Shown piece after piece: positions 52,688 to 61,728 of a stretch of DNA of 64,000 bases (positions within the stretch are counted from its first letter, which is position 1; the number at the start of each line of letters is the position of its first letter). Source of the DNA: Planctomycetota bacterium (lineage in GTDB: Bacteria; Planctomycetota; Phycisphaerae; Phycisphaerales; UBA1924); contig JAGWZK010000005.1 of the NCBI GenBank assembly GCA_018968885.1, positions 113,005-177,004 on the forward strand. The letters run 5' to 3'. The position numbers were made by a program, and so were the translations under genes. The notes beneath the pieces are model-generated. The model saw only the letters and a program-made list of their open reading frames with translations. It ran no database searches and was not told where the DNA came from.

Positions 52688-53801
52688 TCAGCGTTTCTCT
52701 TTCTCGGAACGCAACCGCTTCAACTCAGCATCAATGAAATCCGCAATCTCACCACGCAGAACCGCTTCATAGTTCGTCGATTCATGTCCGGTGCGGTGAT
52801 CCTTCACCCGATTGTCATAGAACACATACGAGCGGATCTGGGTGCCCCAGCCCCGTTCCATCGCGCCGCCCGTGGCCGCCGCGATCTCCGCTTCACGCTT
52901 CTCTTCCGCCAACTGCTGCAGCTTGGCCATGAGCACTTGCAGGGCCTGACGCTTGTTCTGTCCCTGGTCGCGATACGTGCTCGCAACCACCATGATGTTC
53001 GTCGGCTTGTGCACGATGCGGATCGCGCTCGCCACCTTGTTGACGTTCTGTCCGCCCGGACCCGAAGCCCGCACAAACGGCGTCACTTCGATTTCGGTCT
53101 CGGGGATCGTGACATCCACCTCTTCAAATTCGGGGGTGATGTCCACCGTGGCAAAGCTCGTCTGCCGCTTCCCTTGCGCGTTGAAGGGCGACACCCGCGC
53201 CAGGCGGTGCGTGCCGCGCTCGCACTTCAGATATCCAAACGCAAACGGCCCCTTGATGTGCAGTGTCACCGAATCGATGCCCACTTCAGAGCCGAATCCG
53301 CGTTCCACCTCTTCCATTTCAAAGCCCATCTTCTCGCAATAGAAGATGTACATCCGCAGCAGCATGTCGGCCCAGTCGTTGGCCTCGGTGCCACCCTGTC
53401 CCGCCGATATGGTCAGGAAGCAGTTCTTAGGATCGTGCGCGCCACTCAGCAGCGACTGCAACTCCACCTTGTCCATCCGCGGCTGCAACTTGAACAGCGC
53501 CTCATCCGCCTCAGACAGCAGCCCCTTGTCCCCCGTCTCCTTGCCCATCTCATAGGCAAGCTTGGCGTCTTCAAAGAAGCTGATCACGCCCGAAAGCGAA
53601 TCCACCTGCGCTTTGAGTGCCTTTACCTGGCCCACCAGCTTCTTGGCGGCATCCGGCTTATCCCAGAACCCCTCCGCCGCCATCTGCCCTTCCAGCTCCT
53701 TCAGCGTGGCAAGTTTCTTGTCGTAGTTAAAGAGAGTCGCGGATCGTCAAAATCCGCGCCTCAAGAGCGTCAATCACGGGTTGGTGGGCGTCAAAATGCA
53801 T
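52688..53801 (-). CDS. prfB: Peptide chain release factor 2, with +1 programmed frameshift at a UAA
   Basis: RF2 of about 370 residues read as two frames: ATG 53801 gives 24 codons (MHFDAHQPVIDALEARILTI..) to CTT at 53730, then TAA at 53729-53727. A +1 shift that skips the T continues as NYDKKLATLKELEGQMAAEG to the end. The tripeptide anticodon motif SPF (LARVSPFNAQGK) identifies RF2, and GGQ is in SGPGGQNVNKVASAIRIV. The junction L-N-YDKK aligns with L-D-YDAKK of E. coli, where the site is CTT TGA C. Here it is CTT TAA C, and no AGGGGG-like internal ribosome site is visible before it. Upstream of ATG there is no ribosome site but a TATTAT at 53815-53810, so the mRNA may be leaderless. Confidence 0.9.
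53726..53732 (-). other. prfB frameshift site CTTTAAC
   Basis: The seven bases on the minus strand are CTT TAA C. CTT is the last 0-frame codon, TAA the in-frame stop and AAC the first +1 codon. In almost all other bacteria the site is CTT TGA C. The preceding bases (CGCGACTCT) lack the purine-rich stimulator. Confidence 0.85.
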
Positions 53802-53839
53802 AAGGGAGGATAATAGGCGCACCGCTCCCGATTCTCACC

Positions 53840-54196
53840 CTAACGCCTCGTTTCCCTCCACCGCATCACCGCAAAAATCACTCCCATCACTGCAAAAATC
53901 GCCGCAATCTGCTGATTCGAGTATTTGAAATACGCCAGCGCTGCCAGCCCCAGCATCCCCAATAACGTCCCCAACCATGACCACTTGGGCGGCCATGCGG
54001 GGCCCATCAGGATGCACACGCCAAACCCCACGACCAGCGGCCATTTCAATCCCATGAAATACGTCGCGGCCCCCAGCAGCACCAGCATCAACGCCATCGA
54101 CCCCGCCTCGGCCTTGTACCGCGAAACGATCGACGACTCTCCCACGCCACGCGTGTCTACAGGCCCATCACTGCCGTTCTTGTGCGTTTGATCCAT
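53840..54196 (-). CDS. Small membrane protein of unknown family
   Basis: A 118-residue protein with a polar N-terminus of about 30 residues and three or four transmembrane segments (SMALMLVLLGAATYFMGL, WPLVVGFGVCILMG, WLGTLLGMLGLAALAYF, IAAIFAVMGVIFAVM), ending in RWRETRR. No family is recognised. It starts 27 bases after the stop of the SSS symporter gene on the same strand and may be an accessory to it or simply co-transcribed. Confidence 0.6.
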   Translation of the reverse strand: MDQTHKNGSDGPVDTRGVGESSIVSRYKAEAGSMALMLVLLGAATYFMGLKWPLVVGFGVCILMGPAWPPKWSWLGTLLGMLGLAALAYFKYSNQQIAAIFAVMGVIFAVMRWRETRR

Positions 54197-54223
54197 GATC
54201 GCTTCATACCTCCCTGCACGTCT

Positions 54224-55894
54224 TCAAGTTGCCGAATCAGGACCCGCCACCACATTCGTCTCGCTGCGTCTTGTCGCACAGCACACCAGCATGCAGATCG
54301 TCGCCGCGATCGGCAGATGCCACGGATACGACAACGTCACATCCGCCAAAGTTCCCGACTTCATCGGAATCCACTTCGCCCACACCCCCCACACCGGCTT
54401 CTGCAACAGTGTGATCACAACGAAACCCACCGCCAGCGCGGCAATCGCCGAGCCCGCCGTTCCTCGCTTGGTCATGATCGCCGTCAGAAACACCGCCAGC
54501 AATCCCGCATACGCAAAGTTCATCACGCTCAACGCCAGATCAATCAACGTCTGCCCCTCCGCCCTTTGCCAGAAGACACAGAACGTCGCAAACCCGGCCA
54601 GCACCACGCCCCACCCAACCACCGCCATTCGCCCCGCGATCAGATAGTGCCGATCACTCTTCGCTGGCGCCGCATGTACATAAAAATCCTTGATCGCCGT
54701 CGCCGCCATCGCATTCAACGCCGAGTTCAAGCTCGACAATCCCGCCGCGAAAAGCCCCGCCAGCATCACCCCCGACAGTCCCGGCGGCATCTCTTTGAGA
54801 ATGAAATTCAAAAACACCGTCCGGCTGTCATCCGTTGCATACCCCGGCACCGCATCGCCCATCAATGCTGGCATGCGATAAAACACAAACAGCAGCAGCC
54901 CAATCGTCAGAAACAGCAGCACAATCGGAATGCCAAGCGCAATCGCCAGCAGCACTGATCGCCCACCCGCGACCGCGTTCTTGCACGTCAGCATCCGCTG
55001 CACCAGGTCATGATCCGTTCCATAACTCGCCAGGTTCAAGAGTGTGAATCCAATCACTACCGCCGGCAGCGAAAAGGGTTTGGCCAGATCCCACGAGAAA
55101 TCAATCACTCGCAGTTTCGATGCGCCATTCGCGCCCGCCGTGCTCAAGGCACTCCAGATATCCCCGATCGGTGCCGGAATCTTCATGAGCAGAATCACCA
55201 CCGCCGCAATCACCGCGCCCAGCAAGATGGCCGTCTGCACCACTTCGGTCCAGATGACGCTCGCGATGCCTCCCGCCAGTGTGTATCCCACCGCGCACGC
55301 CGACAGCAGCCAGATGCCGATGATCAATTGATACGTCGGCTGCTGCTCTTTGCCACTGTCGCCAAACAGCATGATCGCCAGAGGAATCGATGCAATAAAA
55401 ATCCGCGCCCCTGAAGCAAACACTCTTCCCAGCATGAACGTGCCACTCGCCGCGAGTTTGGCCGATCTTCCAAACCGATGCTCCAAGAGCTCATAGATCG
55501 ACACCACATTCGCGCGATAGAAAACCGGTATGAACACAAACGCCACAATCGTCACCGCGATCAATCCGCCGATGTTCGTCGACAGATACGTCAGGTCACC
55601 CGCAAACGATTGCTGTGGCGCGCCGATAAACGTCGCCGCCGAAAGCGATGTCGCGATGATCGAGATCGCCACCGCCCAGATCGGCATCGTCCGCGCCGCC
55701 GTGAAATATTCATCCGTCTGCGAGTGTCCCTCTGCCGCTGCCTTCTTGCTCCGCCTCGAAAAGTAAATCCCACTCGCCACCAGCGCGGCAAAGTACAACG
55801 CCATCACCCCCCAGTCAGCGACGCGAAAGCTCGATGCCACAACCGATGACAGAACCAACGACGGTGCGTGTGCAAAACCCAGATCCTGAACCAT
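54224..55894 (-). CDS. Sodium:solute symporter family transporter
   Basis: A 556-residue inner-membrane transporter of the SSS family. ATG 55894 (MVQDLGFAHAPSL) is used. About 13 transmembrane helices are apparent. Family motifs: TDEYFTAARTMPIWAVAIS, ISIIATSLSAATFIGAPQQ (Na-binding helix region), SIYELLEHRFGRSAKLAAS, GTDHDLVQRMLTCKNAVAG and LAGLFAAGLSSLNSALNAMA. Solute specificity (sugar, sialic acid, amino acid) cannot be inferred safely. No catabolic genes surround it. Confidence 0.88.
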   Translation of the reverse strand: MVQDLGFAHAPSLVLSSVVASSFRVADWGVMALYFAALVASGIYFSRRSKKAAAEGHSQTDEYFTAARTMPIWAVAISIIATSLSAATFIGAPQQSFAGDLTYLSTNIGGLIAVTIVAFVFIPVFYRANVVSIYELLEHRFGRSAKLAASGTFMLGRVFASGARIFIASIPLAIMLFGDSGKEQQPTYQLIIGIWLLSACAVGYTLAGGIASVIWTEVVQTAILLGAVIAAVVILLMKIPAPIGDIWSALSTAGANGASKLRVIDFSWDLAKPFSLPAVVIGFTLLNLASYGTDHDLVQRMLTCKNAVAGGRSVLLAIALGIPIVLLFLTIGLLLFVFYRMPALMGDAVPGYATDDSRTVFLNFILKEMPPGLSGVMLAGLFAAGLSSLNSALNAMAATAIKDFYVHAAPAKSDRHYLIAGRMAVVGWGVVLAGFATFCVFWQRAEGQTLIDLALSVMNFAYAGLLAVFLTAIMTKRGTAGSAIAALAVGFVVITLLQKPVWGVWAKWIPMKSGTLADVTLSYPWHLPIAATICMLVCCATRRSETNVVAGPDSAT

Positions 55895-55973
55895 GCCGCG
55901 CAGCGTAGCGAAAAAACACCAAACCAACGCTCACACAGCCGACAGTCCCGGACTTTCAAAATCATTTCAGCCC

Positions 55974-56010
55974 AAAAAAGAAATCAGCCCCGTGTTCCGC
56001 GCGGGGCTGA
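55974..56010 (-). terminator. Strong terminator with no assigned gene
   Basis: Stem TCAGCCCCG/CGGGGCTGA (55984-55992 with 56002-56010) followed on the minus strand by TTTCTTTTTT (55983-55974). No annotated minus-strand gene ends here. Confidence 0.8.
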
Positions 56011-56163
56011 TTCCAATAGGAGGAGAGAGAGATAAGACACCTTAAATGTGCGCTATAACCACCGTTACGCAAGGAAAGTGTGGAAAATTTCTTCCAATCC
56101 GCATAGTCGACACCATAAGTACCGCCAGAATAAAGGGTTGCGAGTGGTAGTTTCTGGGCCTGC

Positions 56164-56184
56164 AAAGAACCAAAGCGGTTCTTT
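56164..56184. other. Perfect hairpin upstream of dus
   Basis: AAAGAACC (56164-56171) and GGTTCTTT (56177-56184) form an 8-bp stem with a 5-base loop followed on the plus strand by TT. It could be a weak plus-strand terminator or attenuator before dus, or part of the minus-strand RNA. Confidence 0.5.
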
Positions 56185-56285
56185 TCGGACCATCCCCACC
56201 TTTGTCAAGGCCTATCAGCCCCTGGCCACCGTGTGTTTACAGCCATTTCAGCCCCCAAACCCCTCCGTATACCCTTCTGAACAGC

Positions 56286-57476
56286 ATGTCCGGCCACCCC
56301 GCACCAACTCCAACGGCACCTCCCCCCCGACTCTGGCCCCCGCAGCTTTGGGTTGGCCCTGTTGGCTTGGAAACCAACCTCCTTCTCGCTCCCATCGCCG
56401 GGTATTGCGACCTCGCCTTCCGCATGATCTGCCGCGAGTGGGGCGGTCTCGGTCTGGCCTGCACCGATCTCCTCTCTCCCCAAGGCCTCCTTCGCGGCAC
56501 CGCCACCTCCCTCGATCTCGCCAAGACCAATTCCTTCGACAAGCCCATCGGCATGCAGCTCTACGGAGCCGATCCCGAGATCATGGCCCAAGGTGCCCGC
56601 TGGGCCGTCGAGCACGGTGCCACCGTCATCGACATCAACATGGGTTGCCCCGTCGACAAAGTCACCAAGAAAGATGGCGGCTCCAAACTCCTCACAGATC
56701 TTTCCCGCGCCGTCAGTGTCGCCAAACGCGTCCGTGAAGAACTCGATCGGTGCCCCCTCTCCCGCGATCAATGGCGTGAGCGCCTCGGCGCAGCCATACT
56801 CAAAGATGGTCTTCCCGAGCGCGTCCCCGTCCCCCTCACCTGCAAAATCCGTCTCTGCTGGTCAACCTCTGATTACGAGTCCGGTCAGGCCTGTTCGCCT
56901 CATCTGGCCCGCATGCTCGCCGATGTCGGTGTTGTTGCCGTCACCGTGCATGGACGCACCACCGAAGACAAGTTCCAGGGCACCGTGAGACACGCCGGCA
57001 TCGCCCGCGTCGTCGAGTCTGTCGCAGGACGCATCCCCATCATCGGCAATGGCGATGTCCGCGAGCCCGAAGATGCCGTCGCCATGATCGCCAAAACCGG
57101 CTGTTCCGGCGTCATGATCGGTCGCGGGGCTCTCTCCACTCCCTGGATCTTCCGCGATGCCTGGTCACTCCAGACTCGCGGCACAGTCGATCCGGCTCCG
57201 ACCGATTCAGTCAAGATCGAGATCGTCCGCCGCTACTTCACGCTCATGCTCGAACAGCGCGATGAACGCTACGCCATGTACCAGATCAATCGACGCATCT
57301 CATGGTTTGCCAAGCGTCTGGGCTTCAATCCCGATGGCACGCGCAGCGGCGTGAAACGCCTCAAGGAAGCCATCCGCAACGCCAAAACCCCCGCCGAAGT
57401 CCACAGCATTCTCGATGGCTATCTCGCCGGCGGCTATCGCTGCGAAATGGAACCCGCGGAACTCAGCGAAGAGTGA
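56286..57476 (+). CDS. dus: tRNA-dihydrouridine synthase
   Basis: A 396-residue flavoenzyme that reduces uridines in the tRNA D-loop. ATG 56286 starts a Pro-rich leader before LLLAPIAGYCDLAFRMICRE (FMN). MQLYGADPEIMAQGARWAVE, DINMGCPVDKVTKKDGGSKL (catalytic Cys in NMGCP), VAVTVHGRTTEDKFQG and IPIIGNGDVREPEDAVAM are family motifs. GVMIGRGALSTPWIF closes the FMN site. An internal stretch of about 30 residues (RCPLSRDQWRERLGAAIL) is longer than in E. coli DusB. Which Dus subfamily it belongs to I cannot fix. Confidence 0.92.
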   Translation: MSGHPAPTPTAPPPRLWPPQLWVGPVGLETNLLLAPIAGYCDLAFRMICREWGGLGLACTDLLSPQGLLRGTATSLDLAKTNSFDKPIGMQLYGADPEIMAQGARWAVEHGATVIDINMGCPVDKVTKKDGGSKLLTDLSRAVSVAKRVREELDRCPLSRDQWRERLGAAILKDGLPERVPVPLTCKIRLCWSTSDYESGQACSPHLARMLADVGVVAVTVHGRTTEDKFQGTVRHAGIARVVESVAGRIPIIGNGDVREPEDAVAMIAKTGCSGVMIGRGALSTPWIFRDAWSLQTRGTVDPAPTDSVKIEIVRRYFTLMLEQRDERYAMYQINRRISWFAKRLGFNPDGTRSGVKRLKEAIRNAKTPAEVHSILDGYLAGGYRCEMEPAELSEE

Positions 57477-57504
57477 AGGTGTGACGGGCTCCGTGTTTTC
57501 CCCT

Positions 57505-57532
57505 CAGCACTCAGTACTCGGCACTCAGTACT
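57505..57532. repeat. Period-7 short tandem repeat (TCAGCAC/TCAGTAC family)
   Basis: Four heptads at 57505, 57512, 57519 and 57526 (TCAGCAC, TCAGTAC, TCGGCAC, TCAGTAC), after dus. Two of these units recur inside the pilD coding sequence at 2385-2398. Confidence 0.75.
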
Positions 57533-57535
57533 GAA

Positions 57536-57564
57536 AAGGGGCAGGCCCTTCGGCCCGCCCCTTG
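57536..57564. terminator. Bidirectional terminator between dus and tricorn genes
   Basis: AAGGGGC and GCCCCTT with inner GGCC/GGCC around a CTTC loop form a long stem with one mismatch. On the minus strand it is followed by TT and on the plus strand preceded by AAA. It lies between convergent dus and the tricorn gene. Confidence 0.7.
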
Positions 57565-57576
57565 AATCAACTCTGA

Positions 57577-57608
57577 CTTTCAACTTTCAACCTTTGACTT
57601 TGAACTCT
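57577..57608. repeat. Period-7 short tandem repeat (ACTTTCA family)
   Basis: Units at 57577, 57584, 57591, 57598 and 57605 (ACTTTCA, ACTTTCA, ACCTTTG, ACTTTGA, ACTC...) run up to the stop codon of the tricorn gene. The inverse is found after phoU at 45544-45564. Confidence 0.7.
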
Positions 57609-57610
57609 GC

Positions 57611-60600
57611 CTATTTGTCCGCCGGGTTGATCCCCATGCCGCTGCGGTTCGGGCTTGCCGGACGTGCGGGCTTCTTGTAGGGATTCGTCGCGATCTGTTC
57701 CTTGATGTAGGTCAGCGCGGCATCCAGTTGTGGGTCGCCGCCATTCACCATCTTGGATGGATCGTCGATCACTTCGACATCCGGATCAGTGCCGTGCCCT
57801 TCCACGCCCCAGGTTCCATCCCGCTCGTAGAAGCCGAAGGTCGGCACCGTGATCACGCCGCCATCGATCAGGCCCGGGTTGCCTGAGATACCCACCAACC
57901 CGCCCCAGGTTCGCATGCCGAAAACCTTGCCGATCTTGTTGTGCTTGAAGAGCCACGGGAACATGTCGCCACCCGAGCCCGCCAATCCGTTCACCAGCAT
58001 CACCTTGTGACCCTGGTGCGAATCCGGCGGCCACGTCCAATCCACGCCGTCGCGCTTGGCCCAGTAGTTGGTCGCCGGGCGATTGAGCAGTTCGATGAAC
58101 CGCGTGGGGATCTGCCCGCCGCCGTTCCACCGCTCGTCGATGATCAGGCCCGCCTTGCCGCGCTGGCCGAAGAACTGCCGGAAGAGATCGTTCTGCCCAT
58201 CCACGCCCGTGTTTGGCACATAAATGTAGCCAACCGTTCCACCTGACTGTTCCTCAACATACTTGCGGTTCTTCTCGATCCACGCGCGATACCGCAGTGT
58301 CCCCTCGTTGCCGATGGGCTTCACCAGTACTTCACGTGCTGCGTCATCCATGGTGGGCTTGGTGCTCACCGTGATCAGCGTTGGCTTGTCCGCCGTACCG
58401 ATGAACGAAGCAAAGATGTCCTTGTTCGTATCCACCGGAATGCCGTTCACCGCCAGCACATAGTCGCCCACGTTCACACGCCGCGACTTCACACCCGGCT
58501 CGCTCAATGGCCCCTTGCCATCCAGATCCCACGGACCACCTTCGATGATCCGCGTGATCTTGTAGGCCTTGTTGGTCGCGTCGAATTCATAGTCACAGCC
58601 AAGCAGGCCGACCGGCACCGATCCCGCGCCCGGCGCAACATCGCCAGGAGAGCTGATGTACGCGTGGCCGATGTTGAGCTCGCTCACCATCTCGGCTTGC
58701 AGATATGCAACATCTTCACGGTTAGAACAGTCGTCCACCATCGCGAGGTAGTGGTCGCGCACCTTGGCCCAATCCACACCGTGCATCGTCGGCTCATAGA
58801 AGAAGTCGCGGTGCAGACGCCACGTATCCGTGATCACCTGCTTCCACTCATCCTTGGGATCAATCGTCGCGCGAAGGCCGCTGACCGTCACGTTCTGGCT
58901 CTTGCCGCCCCCCGCCGAAGCATCGCAGATCGTCCACGATCCGCCGCGACCCACCAGCAGCTTCTTGCCATCACCGCTGATGTCAAAGCCGCCGCCGGCC
59001 GTGACGGCCCTTTCTTCCCTGGAATCATCATTGAGATCAAAGATCTTTATCCCGTTGCCGCCACCCGAATCGCCCACCGTGCCGGTGCGTGCGTAGATCA
59101 GCTTGTTATCGTGAGACACAGCCAATCGACCGAAGTTGCCAGCGGCAACCGGCAATTGGAATGCGCGGCGTTCAAACCCGTCAAAATCGATCTTGACCGG
59201 CTTCTTCTCATCCTTCTTCTTGTCGTCCTTCTTGCCATCAGCTTTGGCATCATCCTTCTTGTCATCGCTCGCGCCGGTGCTCGTTCGCTTTCCGCTGAAA
59301 TCACCCTTGGATTCACCCGCACCCCAGGTGCCCGACATGGATTCACCGCTGATCGTGCCTTCGACCACTACCGTGGTCTGACCCATCACCAGTGTCACGG
59401 AGAACTTGCCCGAGGCCTTGTCGAACGTGCCGCTGGTTGTCGTGGTGCCCATCATCGAGATGATCGTCACCGACACCTTGCCGCCATCCTCAAGTGCGAG
59501 TTTCAGCTTGAAAGGCATCGGGCCGTTGGGCGTCACCGTGCTGCAGTCCCACACGCCGCTGACACCATCATCCGGCTTCGCGGCTTTCTCGGCTGGCTTA
59601 TCACCTTCGGGCTTTTTCTCGCCCGCCTTCTCATCCTTTTTCTCGTCTTTCTTCTCTTCCTTCTTGTCGTCCTTCTTGGGTTCGTCCTTCTTGTACTCCT
59701 CTTCATCACTCTTCACTGCGTACGGGTGCTTCATCCCGTCACGCAGTGGCACCGCCATCAGCACTTCCGTGCTCACGTATGCAAACGTCGTATCCAGATC
59801 CGCATAACGTGGCGAGCTGAAATTCCGGTTTGTCGAGAAGTACAGGTAATCGCCCTTGCGATCAAACGCTGGGGAACTCGCGGCGAATAAGTCGCCAGTC
59901 ACCTGTTTCTTCTCACCTGTCTTGACGTTGTAGATGAAGATTGCGCCGAGCGAGGTGTCTGCATGATTCTTGGAGTACGCGATCCACGCGTTGTCGTGAC
60001 TCCACGACATCGCCATGCGATTTGCGCCGGGATCCTGATCAACATCCTTGATCTCAGCCGAGACCTTTCCGTCCTCGATCTTCAGCACCGCGACCTGCAG
60101 CATGCCTGCTTTGTCGGTAAAGGCCACCATCGATGAATCCGGCGACCACTGCGGGTCATAGCGGAATCCATCCTTGAAATTCGTCAATCGCGTCGCTTCA
60201 AATTTCACCGCGGGCTTGGGCTCTTCCTTCTTGGCTTCTTCCTTCTTTGCCTCATCGCCCTTTGCATCATCCTTCTTGGGTTCGTCCTTTTCTTCGTCAT
60301 CCTTCTTGGCGTCTTCAGCGCTGCGCGCATCCGCCGGCCTCACCCACAGGTCATACTCACCATCCTGATCGCTGAAGTACGCGATCCACTTTCCATCCGG
60401 TGACCACGATGGATCACGATCAAACGCACCATCGGTGCGAGTCATATTGCGTGCAGGGCCTTCCTTGGCCGGCGCGGTCCAGATATCACCGCGTGCGCTC
60501 AGCACGACGCGTTTACCCGTGGGCGAAATGCTCGCCGCCGAAACATTACGTGACGCATCGATCGCACGCGGAGCCACGCTCGGCTTGGCACCGGGAATGG

Positions 60601-61525
60601 TCACCTTCACCGCCGTGCTCTTGCCGCTCTCCACATCCAGCAGCATCAATTTCGAGCCAAGCTGGAAGACAATCTCCCCGTTGCCGTTCGCGCCGGGCCC
60701 CATCGATGGCCACTTTACATCATCCTCTGCAAACGTCGTCACCTGCTTGCGTGTTCCTGACGCCGTGTCATATGACCAGATGTTGAGCCGGTGCTCACTG
60801 CCAGCATCGCAGACGTAGTACACGGTTCCCGTGTTCTTCCCCTTGCCCCACATGGGCAACGAGTCGGTTCCTTCCCAATCCGTGATCTTCTTGCTGCTCT
60901 TGTCCTTGAGATTCATCACCCAGATGTCTGTCGCCATGCCGCCGCGATAGCGCTTCCACGTGCGCGTGTCCGTCGAGTGGGGCGTGAAAGCCACCATCGA
61001 ACCGTCGTGGTTCACACTGCCGAAGCCGGCGTAAGGCATCGGCAGCTTCTCCGGCATGCCTCCCGCTGCCGGCACGCTGAAGAGCTGGCTCTGCCGTCCC
61101 AGACCTGCGAACGAGTTGGTCAGGAACAGCAGCTTGCCATCTTCGGTCCAGTGGCACAGCGTTTCACCACCCGGGTGGTGCGTCACGCGGAAGGGGATTC
61201 CCCCGCCCACGCCGATGGTGTACAGATCGCGGTTGTTGTCATAGCTGCCGATGAAGGCCAGCGATTTCCCATCCGGGCTGAAACGCGGGAACGCTGTCGT
61301 GCCCGGGGGCGCGGCGACCGGGCTTGCCAACCCGCCAGCTCGGGGAGCAACCCACAGGTTATTGGCATACACAAAGGCCACCTGGCTCGAGCTCGCCGCC
61401 GGATAGCGCAGCATCGCCGCATCAGGGGAGTGCCCCGCATCATCCGCAGCCCAAACCTGACCACCAACAGCCAACCCTGCGGAAAAGACCAGGGTCTGGA
61501 CCCACGACACTTGACGCTCTGACAT
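57611..61525 (-). CDS. Tricorn-type S41 protease with inserted beta domain
   Basis: A 1304-residue exported protein (ATG 61525, signal peptide ending near VWA). N-terminal beta-propeller repeats (WVAPRAGGLASPVAAPPGTT, FPRFSPDGKSLAFIGSYDN, DRDPSWSPDGKWIAYFSDQD) are split by Lys/Asp/Glu-rich linkers at about 408-441, 603-648 and 748-778. Between the last two sits an extra lipocalin-like domain (about 650-745, GVSGVWDCSTVTPNGPMPFK). Then come the core domain (WRLHRDFFYEPTMHGVDW), GHAYISSPGD (catalytic His near 953; tricorn has Ser-His where this has Gly-His), PDZ (about 988-1065), GSGGDMFPWLF (Ser near 1183) and VEGHGTDPDVEV (Glu near 1243). It probably degrades peptides in the periplasm. Confidence 0.88.
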   Translation of the reverse strand: MSERQVSWVQTLVFSAGLAVGGQVWAADDAGHSPDAAMLRYPAASSSQVAFVYANNLWVAPRAGGLASPVAAPPGTTAFPRFSPDGKSLAFIGSYDNNRDLYTIGVGGGIPFRVTHHPGGETLCHWTEDGKLLFLTNSFAGLGRQSQLFSVPAAGGMPEKLPMPYAGFGSVNHDGSMVAFTPHSTDTRTWKRYRGGMATDIWVMNLKDKSSKKITDWEGTDSLPMWGKGKNTGTVYYVCDAGSEHRLNIWSYDTASGTRKQVTTFAEDDVKWPSMGPGANGNGEIVFQLGSKLMLLDVESGKSTAVKVTIPGAKPSVAPRAIDASRNVSAASISPTGKRVVLSARGDIWTAPAKEGPARNMTRTDGAFDRDPSWSPDGKWIAYFSDQDGEYDLWVRPADARSAEDAKKDDEEKDEPKKDDAKGDEAKKEEAKKEEPKPAVKFEATRLTNFKDGFRYDPQWSPDSSMVAFTDKAGMLQVAVLKIEDGKVSAEIKDVDQDPGANRMAMSWSHDNAWIAYSKNHADTSLGAIFIYNVKTGEKKQVTGDLFAASSPAFDRKGDYLYFSTNRNFSSPRYADLDTTFAYVSTEVLMAVPLRDGMKHPYAVKSDEEEYKKDEPKKDDKKEEKKDEKKDEKAGEKKPEGDKPAEKAAKPDDGVSGVWDCSTVTPNGPMPFKLKLALEDGGKVSVTIISMMGTTTTSGTFDKASGKFSVTLVMGQTTVVVEGTISGESMSGTWGAGESKGDFSGKRTSTGASDDKKDDAKADGKKDDKKKDEKKPVKIDFDGFERRAFQLPVAAGNFGRLAVSHDNKLIYARTGTVGDSGGGNGIKIFDLNDDSREERAVTAGGGFDISGDGKKLLVGRGGSWTICDASAGGGKSQNVTVSGLRATIDPKDEWKQVITDTWRLHRDFFYEPTMHGVDWAKVRDHYLAMVDDCSNREDVAYLQAEMVSELNIGHAYISSPGDVAPGAGSVPVGLLGCDYEFDATNKAYKITRIIEGGPWDLDGKGPLSEPGVKSRRVNVGDYVLAVNGIPVDTNKDIFASFIGTADKPTLITVSTKPTMDDAAREVLVKPIGNEGTLRYRAWIEKNRKYVEEQSGGTVGYIYVPNTGVDGQNDLFRQFFGQRGKAGLIIDERWNGGGQIPTRFIELLNRPATNYWAKRDGVDWTWPPDSHQGHKVMLVNGLAGSGGDMFPWLFKHNKIGKVFGMRTWGGLVGISGNPGLIDGGVITVPTFGFYERDGTWGVEGHGTDPDVEVIDDPSKMVNGGDPQLDAALTYIKEQIATNPYKKPARPASPNRSGMGINPADK

Positions 61526-61728
61526 GCAACTCTCCGAATAAGGCCGGATCGCGCGTGATTCCAGCCGACTTGGGAACCCATAGAGGATACCCCAGTTTGG
61601 GAATCCCCACATCCCAGTTTCGATGCGGACGACTACGCCGGGGCTTCCCTGCGATGCGCACTTTCCCCCATCCGTGGGATAAACCGACCCGCAAAAACCT
61701 CCGATCTACCGAATGCACGGAGGATCCC

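Larger units (their letters stand above)
55974..56208 (-). ncRNA. Candidate small RNA in a gene-free stretch
   Basis: Between the symporter start (55894) and dus (56286) there are about 390 bases without a convincing gene. The minus strand ends there in a textbook terminator: a 9-bp stem (56010-56002 with 992-984 of 55,9xx) then TTTCTTTTTT. A TTGACA lies at 56208-56203, and the intervening DNA is richer in A/T than its surroundings. No match to 6S, SRP, RNase P or tmRNA was seen by eye, and the largest minus-strand ORF reads through the terminator. The -10 box is not clear, so the start is a guess. Confidence 0.3.

Noticed and set aside
55962..56165. A 67-codon minus-strand ORF
   Set aside because: Its 3' part reads through a strong terminator stem and T-run, so it is unlikely to be a real protein gene.
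58664..59890. A 408-codon plus-strand open frame
   Set aside because: Antisense shadow of the tricorn gene, with no ribosome site or recognisable motif.
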